Source: an uncultured Eubacteriales bacterium (GTDB lineage Bacteria > Bacillota > Clostridia > Christensenellales > Borkfalkiaceae). Taken from it: 13,262 nucleotides of DNA. This document shows, piece after piece, positions 1-6,320 of the stretch. The translations under genes and the position numbers were made by a program. The DNA lies in NCBI GenBank assembly GCA_902767455.1, contig CACXHH010000224.1:1-13262 (forward strand), written 5' to 3'. The notes below the pieces were generated by a model. That model was not told where the DNA came from and ran no database searches. It was given only the letters and a program-made list of their open reading frames with translations. The first letter of the stretch is position 1, and every line of letters begins with the position of its first letter.

Positions 1-16
1 ATACAAATGGCACTAT

Positions 17-121
17 GGCGGGGGCTTGACATATACAAGCACGTCGCTGCGAATACCCTACAAAATCTCGCTTCGCTCGCTTTTGCGGGGAACCCCGTTG
101 CTCCGCGGTCAAGCACCCGCC
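17..121. repeat. GC-rich region bounded by 14-bp inverted repeat
   Basis: GGCGGGGGCTTGAC at 17-30 is matched by its inverse GTCAAGCACCCGCC at 108-121, with one mismatch in 14. The enclosed segment is GC-rich and holds smaller inverted repeats, such as CGGGG-AA-CCCCG around 86-97 and an alternating GCTTCGCTCGC stretch. An open frame of 70 codons crosses it on the plus strand (7-219) and an ATG-less open frame crosses it on the minus strand, but both read as low-complexity arginine- or serine-rich peptides without a recognisable domain, so I do not call a gene. It could be an intergenic repeat, a structured RNA or a small non-autonomous element remnant. Nothing else is visible in bases 1-243. 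Confidence 0.45.
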
Positions 122-243
122 GAAAACCGAATCGACACGGTAAAATGAAACGCTCAAAGCCGCGTGGATCGGGGTGTTCTCGATATGGCTCTCTGTGTAC
201 GCTATGTAAACAGCCGTAAACGTAAAAAATAACGGGATTTGTG

Positions 244-284
244 AAAAAGAAAACTCGTCTGAACCTTGTGAGTTCAAACGAGTT
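244..284 (-). terminator. Intrinsic terminator of tRNA-Ser
   Basis: A 13-bp stem with one mismatch pairs 252-264 (AACTCGTCTGAAC) with 272-284, with a 7-base loop. Read on the minus strand, it is followed by a T-rich tail (complement of 244-251). It starts only a few bases beyond the encoded CCA of the tRNA, so it most likely ends that transcript. Confidence 0.8.
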
Positions 285-289
285 GTTCT

Positions 290-382
290 TGGCGGAGAGT
301 GAGGGATTCGAACCCTCGGTCCCGAATTATCGGAACACCGCATTTCGAGTGCGGGCCGTTATAACCACTTCGATAACTCTCC
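290..382 (-). tRNA. trnS-CGA: tRNA-Ser(CGA), CCA encoded
   Basis: The minus strand folds as a class II tRNA. The acceptor arms are GGAGAGT (complement of 376-382) and ACTCTCC (complement of 294-300), followed by discriminator G and an encoded CCA (complement of 290-292). The anticodon stem CCGCA/TGCGG encloses the loop CTCGAAA, giving anticodon CGA, which reads UCG serine codons. A long variable arm (GTTCCGATAATTCGGGAC-like) is typical of serine tRNAs, and the T-arm carries GGTTCGAATCC. It has its own promoter a few bases upstream and a terminator immediately downstream, so it appears to be a single-gene transcription unit. Acceptor pairing shows no defect. Confidence 0.97.
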
Positions 383-395
383 GTTTGCCTTGCTA

Positions 396-424
396 ATTAT
401 ATAACACATTTATAAACTTCGCAA
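396..424 (-). promoter_or_regulatory. Sigma-A promoter of tRNA-Ser
   Basis: On the minus strand a TTGCGA -35 box (419-424) and a perfect TATAAT -10 box (396-401) are separated by 17 bases. The predicted start lies near 389, about seven bases before the mature tRNA 5' end at 382. Confidence 0.7.
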
Positions 425-492
425 GGATTTGTAAGCTGTATTTGAAAATTTGGCGGTATTTTTGCGTTTTTGTCAAAAATACGTGCAAAAAA

Positions 493-951
493 CTATTTCT
501 TTCTTCTGAAAACGTATTTATACGCAGAAAGGAATTTGGCTTTATCGATATAATCCTGCTCGCCGGTATACTCGAAGCCGAAGTCTTCAATAAGCTCCAT
601 AACAGCGCCGTCAATGGAAGTCACCCAGATAAAGACGAGCGTGATAGCCGAAAACTGCTTGACGGTAAATTCAAGTATCTTGGTAAGGTCTGCCTTGGAA
701 AGCGCCGTAAAATCGATCGAAAAGTTCTTGATCTCTGCGATCGGTTTATCGATGGTGACCAACCCGTTGGCTACGCCCTTTTCGGTAAACAGATACGTGA
801 TGCCTTCACCGCTGACGCCGCGGAAGCCTTCGGCGATAACTTCGTCCGCAGGCATCTGCTCGTCCACAGCCTTATAGTATTCGGTTTTGGTGCTCTTGAA
901 AATTCTTAAAGCTTCGTTCAGGTTTTTTTCGTTTAATTCTACAATGTTCAT
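493..951 (-). CDS. Small hypothetical protein, possibly GNAT-fold
   Basis: This 152-residue protein is not firmly recognised. It opens MNIVELNEKNLNEALRIF, a strand followed by a helix, and ends with GFEYTGEQDY followed by a strand-like FLSAYKYVF. That overall pattern resembles single-domain GNAT acetyltransferases, whose last part often carries a GFE motif. I cannot see the acetyl-CoA loop (R/Q-x-x-G-x-G/A), so acetyltransferase activity is a guess. No signal peptide or membrane segment is seen. The ATG at 949-951 has only a weak upstream purine stretch (TTAAAGAA). A perfect consensus promoter lies about 50 bases upstream of the start, which favours this strand over the similarly long antisense frame at 442-909. 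There is no clear terminator before the tRNA. Confidence 0.72.
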   Translation of the reverse strand: MNIVELNEKNLNEALRIFKSTKTEYYKAVDEQMPADEVIAEGFRGVSGEGITYLFTEKGVANGLVTIDKPIAEIKNFSIDFTALSKADLTKILEFTVKQFSAITLVFIWVTSIDGAVMELIEDFGFEYTGEQDYIDKAKFLSAYKYVFRRKK

Positions 952-1008
952 TTCTTTAAGTCGTCCGCCTGATAAGTTTTAACAGAATGCGCTGTAAAAA
1001 GTAGTTAA

Positions 1009-1037
1009 ATTATATACGGATTTTTCTTAATTGTCAA
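1009..1037 (-). promoter_or_regulatory. Perfect consensus sigma-A promoter
   Basis: On the minus strand TTGACA (1032-1037) and TATAAT (1009-1014) are separated by exactly 17 bases, a full match to the sigma-A consensus. The predicted start near 1002 gives a leader of about 50 bases to the ATG at 951. Confidence 0.88.
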
Positions 1038-1129
1038 GTAATTTTAAATATTTGCGAATTTCGTTTGACAGAAATAATTCGATGATTTCACGGAAAATAA
1101 AACTATTGTATTGAATTTTCGCATTTATC

Positions 1130-1148
1130 GCGGCGGATTTTACGCCGC
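1130..1148. other. GC-rich hairpin after the M16 peptidase gene
   Basis: GCGGCG (1130-1135) pairs with CGCCGC (1143-1148) around a 7-base loop, about 60 bases past the M16 stop codon. No T-run follows on either strand, so it is not a canonical intrinsic terminator. It could stabilise the mRNA 3' end. The rest of 1050-1204 holds only a purine-rich stretch on the minus strand. Confidence 0.4.
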
Positions 1149-1204
1149 TTAAGCTCACCTTGCGAAACGAAAGCCCTTTTCCCTTTTCCTATCGCAAAAC
1201 CCCG

Positions 1205-2446
1205 TTATCTCGTAAGCTCGGGCTTTTTACCGACGGTCGAAAGCGCGAAAGCCGAGCAATCGAAAATATCGCTTATACACTCGTTCATCTTTTCAAGCGA
1301 GAGCGAATTGATCTTTCTTAGTTTTTCGTCGAAATCGTAAATGTCGTTAAAAAAGAGCATTCTGCGCCCGAACAACGCCATCTGAGCCGTAGTGCTTTCT
1401 TCGGCGAACACGAGCGAAGATTTTATCTGTTCGCGAACGAGATCGAACTCTTCTTTGCTCACTCCCGACTTGGTGAACGCGCGTATCTCTTCCATAACGG
1501 CGGAATACGCGTCGTCGAGCTTATCGCCGTTGAGCCCCGCGTACACGGTGACGAGCCCGCTGTCCACGTAAGAGAGCTGGTATGCGTAAACGGTATAGCA
1601 AAGCCCCATCTCTTCGCGGATCTTTCTGAAAAGGCGCGAGCTCATGCCGCCGCCCAGAACGTTTGCTATCACGTCGTAATAATTAAACAGTTCGTCGTTT
1701 TGTCCTACGCCTTTAAAGCCGAGCGCAAGATGCGCCTGCTCGATGTCTTTTACCCTTTTGCTCACGCCGAAAACGGGCGTAAGATTCTTTTCGATACGCG
1801 GCGCGCTCGTCGAAACCTTCATCGCCGAAAACTTTTCTTCAGCCATGGCGCGGGCTTTTTCGGGCGTTATATCGCCCACGAACGAGATAACTACGTTGTC
1901 AGTCGTGTAAAACTTTTTCTTATACGCGAAAATATCTTCGCGCGTGAAGCGCTTGACGTTTTCCTTCGGTCCGAGAATAGTTCTGCCGAATCCGTCGCCG
2001 TCGCCGTAATACGCCGTAATAAGCTCGGTGGTACAAACGTCGTCGGGCGTGTCTTCGTACATATTTATCTCTTCTATCACCACGCCGCGCTCCTTGTCAA
2101 GCTCGTCGGCGGGGTAAATGGAGTCGATAAACAGATCCGACAAGATATCGAACGCTTCGTCGAGATGTTCCGAAATGGTTTTTGTATAATAATAGGTGAA
2201 TTCCTTGGAAGTAGCCGCGTTTATAATAATGCCGAGCGAATCGGAATCCCACGAAATTTTAAAAGTGTTTCTCTTTGTCGTACCCTTGAAGTTGGTGTGT
2301 TCTATGAAGTGCGAAATACCGTTTTCGGCGAGCGTTTCGTCTGAAGAACCGACTTTGACGAACACGCCTATCGCGCACGACTTCACGCCGTCTATTCTCC
2401 TTACGACGGCTCTGACGCCGTTACTTAAAGTAAAAGTTTCAATCAT
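1205..2446 (-). CDS. M16 family zinc peptidase (MlpA/YmxG-like)
   Basis: This is a processing-peptidase-like metalloprotease of about 413 residues. It carries the inverted zinc motif HFIEH (H46, E49, H50 counted from the ATG) and the third ligand E126 in ERGVVIEEINMYED, 76 residues later, as expected for the family. The segment INAATSKEFTYYY is also typical of bacterial single-chain M16 proteins. The C-terminal half contains the usual GGGMSSRLFRKIREE-type segment and reads as the inactive second half of the fold. The length matches Bacillus MlpA. It has no signal peptide, so it is probably cytoplasmic. The stop codon of the upstream deacetylase overlaps its start by eight bases if ATG 2444-2446 is used. 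An in-frame TTG at 2450-2452 is the alternative. Neither has a strong Shine-Dalgarno, so coupling to the upstream gene is likely. Substrates are unknown. Confidence 0.93.
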   Translation of the reverse strand: MIETFTLSNGVRAVVRRIDGVKSCAIGVFVKVGSSDETLAENGISHFIEHTNFKGTTKRNTFKISWDSDSLGIIINAATSKEFTYYYTKTISEHLDEAFDILSDLFIDSIYPADELDKERGVVIEEINMYEDTPDDVCTTELITAYYGDGDGFGRTILGPKENVKRFTREDIFAYKKKFYTTDNVVISFVGDITPEKARAMAEEKFSAMKVSTSAPRIEKNLTPVFGVSKRVKDIEQAHLALGFKGVGQNDELFNYYDVIANVLGGGMSSRLFRKIREEMGLCYTVYAYQLSYVDSGLVTVYAGLNGDKLDDAYSAVMEEIRAFTKSGVSKEEFDLVREQIKSSLVFAEESTTAQMALFGRRMLFFNDIYDFDEKLRKINSLSLEKMNECISDIFDCSAFALSTVGKKPELTR

Positions 2447-3158
2447 TTGCAATACATTTGCTTACCGTGACGCAAGCAATACCTTTCTCCTTATAAAAAG
2501 CTAAAATATCGTCGAGAGCCGCGAGCGTATGCGCTTTCGGGTGCATGAGCACGATCGCCCCGTTATCGGCTTTTTGAGTTGCGCGTGAAAACACGAGTCG
2601 GCTGTCGGCGTCGCGCCAGTCGATAGTGTCGACCGTCCACATTATCGTCTTGTAACCGAGCGTTGCGGCAGTTTTTAAAGTGGCTTCGCCGTAAGCGCCC
2701 GAAGGCGGAGCGAACAACTTCATTTCGCAGCCCGTAAGCGCCTTGACTATTTCGTGACAATGCGTTATCTCGTCCTTATTTTTCTGCTCGGATATCTTCT
2801 TATGGTCGAGATGAAAATAGCCGTGGTTGCCAAGCTCGTTGCCGCACGAAATAATCTTATTGAGCGTTTCGGCGTTATCGTCCGCCCAGCATCCGCCGAC
2901 GAAAAACGTTGCCGTAACGCCGTTTGCGTAAAGCTTATCGACTATCGCGTTTACGATATCGGCGTTCTCGTAAACGTTGAACGTCAACGCGACTTGCGCC
3001 TTCGTCGTGTTGCCGACGTATACGGGCGCATAAGTTTCGCCGCCCGAGATATAAATGACTCTTTCGGGCAAAAAACATACGACGCCGACTAACGCGGCGA
3101 GAACGAGCATAACTACCGAAGCGAGCGCGCGGGCGCCCCTTAAAGATAATCTTTTCAA
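2439..3158 (-). CDS. Membrane-anchored NodB polysaccharide deacetylase-like protein (YlxY type)
   Basis: This 239-residue protein has an N-terminal membrane anchor or signal (hydrophobic residues about 11-30) and a NodB-type domain from about residue 54. Motif 2 is HGYFH (H112, H116), motif 3 is FAPPSG (149-154), and motif 5 is LMHP with H206. Motif 1 reads TFNVY instead of TFDDG: the catalytic-base aspartate is N61 and the metal aspartate is V62. The usual motif 3 arginine is A150. These changes are like those in the sporulation-associated YlxY branch and make classical deacetylation doubtful. The start is TTG (3156-3158) behind AGGAAA. The order deacetylase then M16 peptidase matches ylxY-mlpA in Bacillus, where pnp lies upstream; pnp is absent here. 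It probably acts outside the membrane on peptidoglycan or as a non-enzymatic envelope protein. Confidence 0.88.
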   Translation of the reverse strand: MKRLSLRGARALASVVMLVLAALVGVVCFLPERVIYISGGETYAPVYVGNTTKAQVALTFNVYENADIVNAIVDKLYANGVTATFFVGGCWADDNAETLNKIISCGNELGNHGYFHLDHKKISEQKNKDEITHCHEIVKALTGCEMKLFAPPSGAYGEATLKTAATLGYKTIMWTVDTIDWRDADSRLVFSRATQKADNGAIVLMHPKAHTLAALDDILAFYKEKGIACVTVSKCIAND

Positions 3159-3176
3159 AAAAACAATTTCCTATTC

Positions 3177-3210
3177 AGTATAATATTACCGAACGGAAAA
3201 ATTATGTCAA
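3177..3210 (-). promoter_or_regulatory. Promoter of the deacetylase-M16 operon
   Basis: On the minus strand TTGACA (3205-3210) is followed after 16 bases by TAATAT (3183-3188). A better -10 sequence, TATACT (3177-3182), sits at a poor 22-base spacing. Transcription would start near 3170-3176, a short distance before the TTG start. Confidence 0.55.
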
Positions 3211-3277
3211 AATAAAGATTTCGTTTTATACGTTTTTTATTTTAACATATACTGCGATTTTTATCAAGAAATATTAA

Positions 3278-3302
3278 CGTCGTTTTTTAAAGATAAACGA
3301 CG
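3278..3302. other. Intergenic hairpin of unknown role
   Basis: CGTCGTTT (3278-3285) pairs perfectly with AAACGACG (3295-3302) around a 9-base loop. It lies between the nucleosidase terminator and the deacetylase promoter. No T-run follows on either strand, so it is not an obvious terminator; it could be a protein site or an mRNA-independent palindrome. Confidence 0.35.
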
Positions 3303-3331
3303 ACCGCTTTATGCGGCAAAGCCTAAAACGC

Positions 3332-3365
3332 AAAAAAAACTTCCGCAAAGCGTGGTCTGCGGAAG
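3332..3365 (-). terminator. Intrinsic terminator of the nucleosidase gene
   Basis: CTTCCGCA (3340-3347) pairs with TGCGGAAG (3358-3365), with a 10-base loop. On the minus strand the stem is followed by eight T residues (complement of 3332-3339). It lies about 60 bases past the stop codon of the MTA/SAH nucleosidase. Confidence 0.88.
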
Positions 3366-3427
3366 CGATTTTAAGCCAAAAGCCTTCGTATAAGTCGATT
3401 ATCGTCGAATTTCAACGATAGCGAGAA

Positions 3428-4105
3428 CTATATGTTTTTGAGAATTTCGGCGATGAGAGCAACGTACTCGAAGTTCTTTTCTCTGACGAAATCGACGAAG
3501 TTTTGCGCGTCGTCGCCGTTGTCCGAAATGACTTTGAGTATAACTTGCGGAACTCCCGCGTTCAAAGACGTGAACAATACGCCGGCGGATTCCATTTCGC
3601 ATACGCTTGCGCCGTAATCGTTTACGAGCCTGTCTTTGAAGGCTTTTTCGGCTACGAACTTGTCGCCAGAAGCGCAGATCACTTCTTCTATCTCGGGGTG
3701 TAACGCCTTGACTTTTACGCGCATTTTTTCGTCGGTAGCGATAACGGTGCCGTCAAACCTGTCGTATTTGCCCGCGGGCGCGCCGTTAAGCGGCGAAATA
3801 TCGAATTCGTAGTGAGCAACGCCCTTGACGAGCAACGTGTTGCCGAGCTTCTGGTCGGTAAGCCCGCCCGCAAGACCGTAGTTGAAAATAAGTTCTGCGC
3901 CGCAAGCCGAAATAAGATACTGCGTGCAAGCGGAAGCCATTATCTCGCCTTCGGTGCAGGTTGCAAAGTAAATGCGTTTATCGAGATACGAGTATTCTTT
4001 TATCGACATTACGCCGTAAGAGTATTCATTTACTGGCCTGCCGAAGAGTTTTTCCATAGGTTCGGATTCTACCGACATTGCGACGACTACGCCGATATTT
4101 TTCAT
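3428..4105 (-). CDS. 5'-methylthioadenosine/S-adenosylhomocysteine nucleosidase-like
   Basis: This 225-residue cytosolic protein belongs to the PNP/UDP phosphorylase fold and looks like an MTA/SAH nucleosidase, which cleaves adenine from methylthioadenosine and S-adenosylhomocysteine in the methyl cycle. The start IGVVVAMSVESE places E13 where Escherichia coli MtnN has its catalytic-site E12. FNYGLAGGLTDQKLGN matches the family glycine-rich segment. CEMES (E170, E172) matches the ribose-binding M-E pair and ISDNGDD supplies the catalytic aspartate D195. The length is close to the usual 230. The ATG has a good Shine-Dalgarno, GGAGG nine bases upstream. Sequence divergence (EMESAG rather than EMEAAA) leaves room for a related nucleoside hydrolase or phosphorylase such as a futalosine-type enzyme. 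It is divergent from the amidotransferase gene and ends in its own terminator. Confidence 0.88.
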   Translation of the reverse strand: MKNIGVVVAMSVESEPMEKLFGRPVNEYSYGVMSIKEYSYLDKRIYFATCTEGEIMASACTQYLISACGAELIFNYGLAGGLTDQKLGNTLLVKGVAHYEFDISPLNGAPAGKYDRFDGTVIATDEKMRVKVKALHPEIEEVICASGDKFVAEKAFKDRLVNDYGASVCEMESAGVLFTSLNAGVPQVILKVISDNGDDAQNFVDFVREKNFEYVALIAEILKNI

Positions 4106-4143
4106 ATTGTTTTGTCCTCCGTAATTAGAAATAATAGCCTATA

Positions 4144-4164
4144 CGTCGATTAACGACGGTTTTT
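4144..4164 (+). other. Small hairpin with T-run between divergent genes
   Basis: CGTCG (4144-4148) and CGACG (4154-4158) form a 5-bp stem with a 5-base loop, followed on the plus strand by five T residues (4160-4164). No plus-strand gene lies upstream for it to terminate, so on the minus strand it may simply be a structure in the leader or promoter of the nucleosidase gene. Confidence 0.3.
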
Positions 4165-4192
4165 AACAGTCTTGGCTTAAGCATCATACAAT
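4163..4192 (+). promoter_or_regulatory. Promoter of the amidotransferase gene, start at the GTG
   Basis: TTAACA (4163-4168) and TACAAT (4187-4192) are separated by 18 bases. The expected transcription start, six or seven bases past the -10 box, falls at 4198-4199, which is the GTG start codon itself. Confidence 0.5.
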
Positions 4193-4197
4193 GTATC

Positions 4198-4788
4198 GTG
4201 AAGCCTTTGATTTTTATAAGTAACGACGTTTCGCCAAATTATCCCCGCGCTTTGACTGAGAACGGATTTGAATTTACGTATTCCGATCCGTTCAGCGCAG
4301 ACGGGCTTTTGATACCCGGCGGCGGGGACGTTACGCCCTGTCTTTATTCAAGCGCCGCCAAAAACTACGTATCGGATATCCGCCTTGACGTTACAGAGCT
4401 TTATCTGTTGAAAAGATTTATATCTTCGGGTAAACCCGTTCTCGGAATATGCCGCGGACTGCAAGTCGTAAACGTCTTTTTCGGCGGAACGCTCAAAAAC
4501 GTTGAAGGGCATATCCAAAGCGGTGAAGATAAACGCGTGTTTTGTAAGTTTACGGGCTTATTGCGCGACTTATTCGGCGCAAGCGGGTTCGTGAATTGCC
4601 GTCATCACCAAGCGATAGACCGGCTCGGAGATGGGCTGAACGCCGTTGCTACAGCCAAAGACGGCGTTATCGAAGCCGTCGTCGGGAACAAACTTATAGC
4701 GACGCAATTCCACCCCGAACGAACGCCTGACGACGGCTTTATCCGCGGCGGCGATATTTTCAAGCTGTATAAAAGTTTCTTTTATTAG
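4198..4788 (+). CDS. Class I glutamine amidotransferase, PuuD/peptidase C26-like
   Basis: This 196-residue protein has a class I amidotransferase fold. The nucleophile elbow GICRG supplies C85; QFHPER supplies H172 and E174, completing the Cys-His-Glu triad. The oxyanion-side segment LLIPGGGDVTP (37-47) and the loop CRHHQAI (134-140) are characteristic of the gamma-glutamyl-GABA hydrolase (PuuD) branch rather than of biosynthetic amidotransferases. It is shorter than typical PuuD proteins (about 240-250 residues), mainly in the N-terminal part. No synthetase partner lies beside it, which fits a stand-alone gamma-glutamyl hydrolase; the substrate is unknown. The GTG start has no Shine-Dalgarno and coincides with the predicted transcription start, so the mRNA may be leaderless. 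Its TAG overlaps the end of convergent rho by four bases. Confidence 0.87.
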   Translation: MKPLIFISNDVSPNYPRALTENGFEFTYSDPFSADGLLIPGGGDVTPCLYSSAAKNYVSDIRLDVTELYLLKRFISSGKPVLGICRGLQVVNVFFGGTLKNVEGHIQSGEDKRVFCKFTGLLRDLFGASGFVNCRHHQAIDRLGDGLNAVATAKDGVIEAVVGNKLIATQFHPERTPDDGFIRGGDIFKLYKSFFY

Positions 4789-6098
4789 TTTTCAAATAAT
4801 TGTCTTTTGATAGCTTTTGAACATTCGTCACGCCTTGCGACGAGTTCGGCGTTAGAGCGCGTGTTTTTCATAACTTCGAGCAACGTTTCGACCGAGCGGA
4901 CGTCGTCTATCGCGCGGCGAAGGGCGTAAGAACATTCGAGTTCGTCGCTTTTTAAAAGCAGTTCTTCCTTTCTCGTGCCCGATTTTTTGACGTCGATCGC
5001 GGGGAAAACCCGCCTTTCGGCAAGCTGGCGCGAAAGAACTATTTCCATATTGCCGGTACCCTTGAACTCTTCAAATATTACGTCATCCATGCGGCTGCCC
5101 GTTTCGACGAGCGTCGTCGCGATAACGGTAAGGCTGCCTTTTTCGGTGTTTCTCGCCATGCCGAAGAACTTTTTGGGAGTAACTAACGCTTGCGGGTCGA
5201 GCCCGCCCGTCAACACCTTTCCGGACGGTGGAAGCACGGAGTTGTACGCGCGCACGAGTTTAGTCAGCGAATCCATCAAAACCACCACGTCGTAACCGCT
5301 TTCAACGAGCCGCTTCATTCTCTTCATAAACAGTTCGGCTATGCGGATATGGTGTTCGGGAGAACAGTCGAAAGTCGAATAGACGACTTCGCAATCGAGC
5401 CCTTGTCTGAAATCGGTAACTTCTTCGGGGCGTTCGTCCACGAGAAACACGAAAAGTTTTATATCGCTATGATTTTTCTCTATCGACATGGCGATATCCT
5501 TTAAAAGAGTGGTCTTACCCGTTTTGGGCGGAGCGACTATCAGGCCGCGTTGTCCGTACCCTACGGGCATAAACATATCGATAACGCGCGAAGACAAGCC
5601 TTCGCCTTCAAGATTTATACGCCTATCGGGATATACGGGCATAAGCTCGTCAAAGCGGGGGCGCTCGCCTTCGGGCGATCTGCCGTTGACCTTAACGACT
5701 TTAACGACTTCGGGTAGTTTCGCTTCCTGCTTTTTCTCTATCTTACCCTCGATAAAGTCACCTTCGCGAAGTCCGCTCGCCTTTATCGTCGGTTTTGCGA
5801 TAAAACTGTCCTTTAAAGAGTTATCGCAGTTGACGGCGCGTAAAAACCCGTAGCCTTCGGGAACGAGCTCGAGAACGCCGCTCACGAGATTACTGTTTGA
5901 ATCGTGCAGATTGACCTTTCTGTTACAGCTCGGTCTGCCGCGGCGTGAACGCACGGGCATCAGTTCGCCGCTTTCGATCTTCAATATGTCTTCGATTATC
6001 TCCGTTTTGTTTTTTGAGCCGGGAGTTCCGCCCATATCGGACAATATCTTTCTCAAAGAACCGATATTATACTGCTTGTTGTAATCGTTGAAATCCAT
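4785..6098 (-). CDS. rho: Transcription termination factor Rho
   Basis: This 437-residue protein is a hexameric RNA-dependent ATPase that terminates transcription. A short Rho N-terminal helical domain (about 8-45) is followed by a basic linker SRRGRP, then a cold-shock-like RNA-binding domain (about 70-140, with EGYGFLR). The ATPase core shows Walker A APPKTGKTT (189-197), Walker B VVVLMD (271-276), Q-loop KVLTGGLD (294-301), R-loop GSRMDD (334-339) and the conserved EEFKGTGNME and SGTRKEELL segments. The core is very close to E. coli Rho; the R-loop lysine is an arginine here. There is no large insertion between the helical and cold-shock domains. The ATG is preceded by GCGGGG about seven bases upstream. 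A strong promoter lies about 180 bases upstream and the leader contains terminator-like hairpins, suggesting leader control. The 3' end overlaps the convergent amidotransferase gene, with no intrinsic terminator. Confidence 0.98.
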   Translation of the reverse strand: MDFNDYNKQYNIGSLRKILSDMGGTPGSKNKTEIIEDILKIESGELMPVRSRRGRPSCNRKVNLHDSNSNLVSGVLELVPEGYGFLRAVNCDNSLKDSFIAKPTIKASGLREGDFIEGKIEKKQEAKLPEVVKVVKVNGRSPEGERPRFDELMPVYPDRRINLEGEGLSSRVIDMFMPVGYGQRGLIVAPPKTGKTTLLKDIAMSIEKNHSDIKLFVFLVDERPEEVTDFRQGLDCEVVYSTFDCSPEHHIRIAELFMKRMKRLVESGYDVVVLMDSLTKLVRAYNSVLPPSGKVLTGGLDPQALVTPKKFFGMARNTEKGSLTVIATTLVETGSRMDDVIFEEFKGTGNMEIVLSRQLAERRVFPAIDVKKSGTRKEELLLKSDELECSYALRRAIDDVRSVETLLEVMKNTRSNAELVARRDECSKAIKRQLFEN

Positions 6099-6128
6099 AA
6101 TTTACCCCGCATCAAAAAAAATGATATC

Positions 6129-6159
6129 AAAAAAACAGCCGTTAATCGACTTATACGGC
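6129..6159 (-). terminator. Terminator-like hairpin in rho leader, proximal to ORF
   Basis: On the minus strand GCCGT (complement of 6155-6159) pairs with ACGGC (complement of 6138-6142) around a 12-base loop and is followed by TG and seven T residues (complement of 6129-6135). It lies in the leader, about 30 bases before the rho ATG, so it could act as an attenuator. The stem is short and the loop large, so strength is uncertain. Confidence 0.4.
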
Positions 6160-6226
6160 GACTTATCTTTTAAGTAGATTGTTAAAAAACTATCGTATGA
6201 AGTAGGAAATTTTTGAAAAGTATTTG

Positions 6227-6252
6227 AAAAAAAAGAACGCGTTCGTCCGCGT
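6227..6252 (-). terminator. Terminator-like hairpin in rho leader, promoter-proximal
   Basis: On the minus strand ACGCG (complement of 6248-6252) pairs with CGCGT (complement of 6237-6241) around a 6-base loop, followed by TC and eight T residues (complement of 6227-6234). It begins about 30 bases after the predicted rho transcription start and would end transcription before rho. Competing pairings in the same segment (TTCGT with ACGAA) offer an alternative fold. Confidence 0.5.
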
Positions 6253-6285
6253 ACGAAAAACTTTAACGCGAACTTTTACGTTATC

Positions 6286-6315
6286 ATTATACAACGACGG
6301 CTGCCTTTCTGTCAA
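6286..6315 (-). promoter_or_regulatory. Strong sigma-A promoter of rho
   Basis: On the minus strand TTGACA (6310-6315) and TATAAT (6286-6291) are separated by 18 bases. The start near 6279 gives rho a leader of about 180 bases. Confidence 0.85.
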
Positions 6316-6320
6316 GGATA

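Noticed and set aside
7..219. 70-codon plus-strand open frame at the left edge
   Set aside because: No ribosome-binding site, no domain, arginine- and serine-rich low-quality sequence, and it crosses the inverted-repeat region; the opposite strand is also open, so openness reflects composition.
442..909. 155-codon plus-strand open frame opposite the GNAT-like gene
   Set aside because: It is antisense to a frame with a perfect upstream promoter, has no promoter or ribosome-binding site of its own, and its sequence resembles no fold.
1065..1070. Plus-strand TTGACA as a divergent promoter
   Set aside because: No acceptable -10 box at 16-18 bases and no plus-strand gene follows.
1700..2344. 214-codon plus-strand open frame
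   Set aside because: Antisense shadow of the M16 peptidase, whose zinc motif and family segments are unmistakable.
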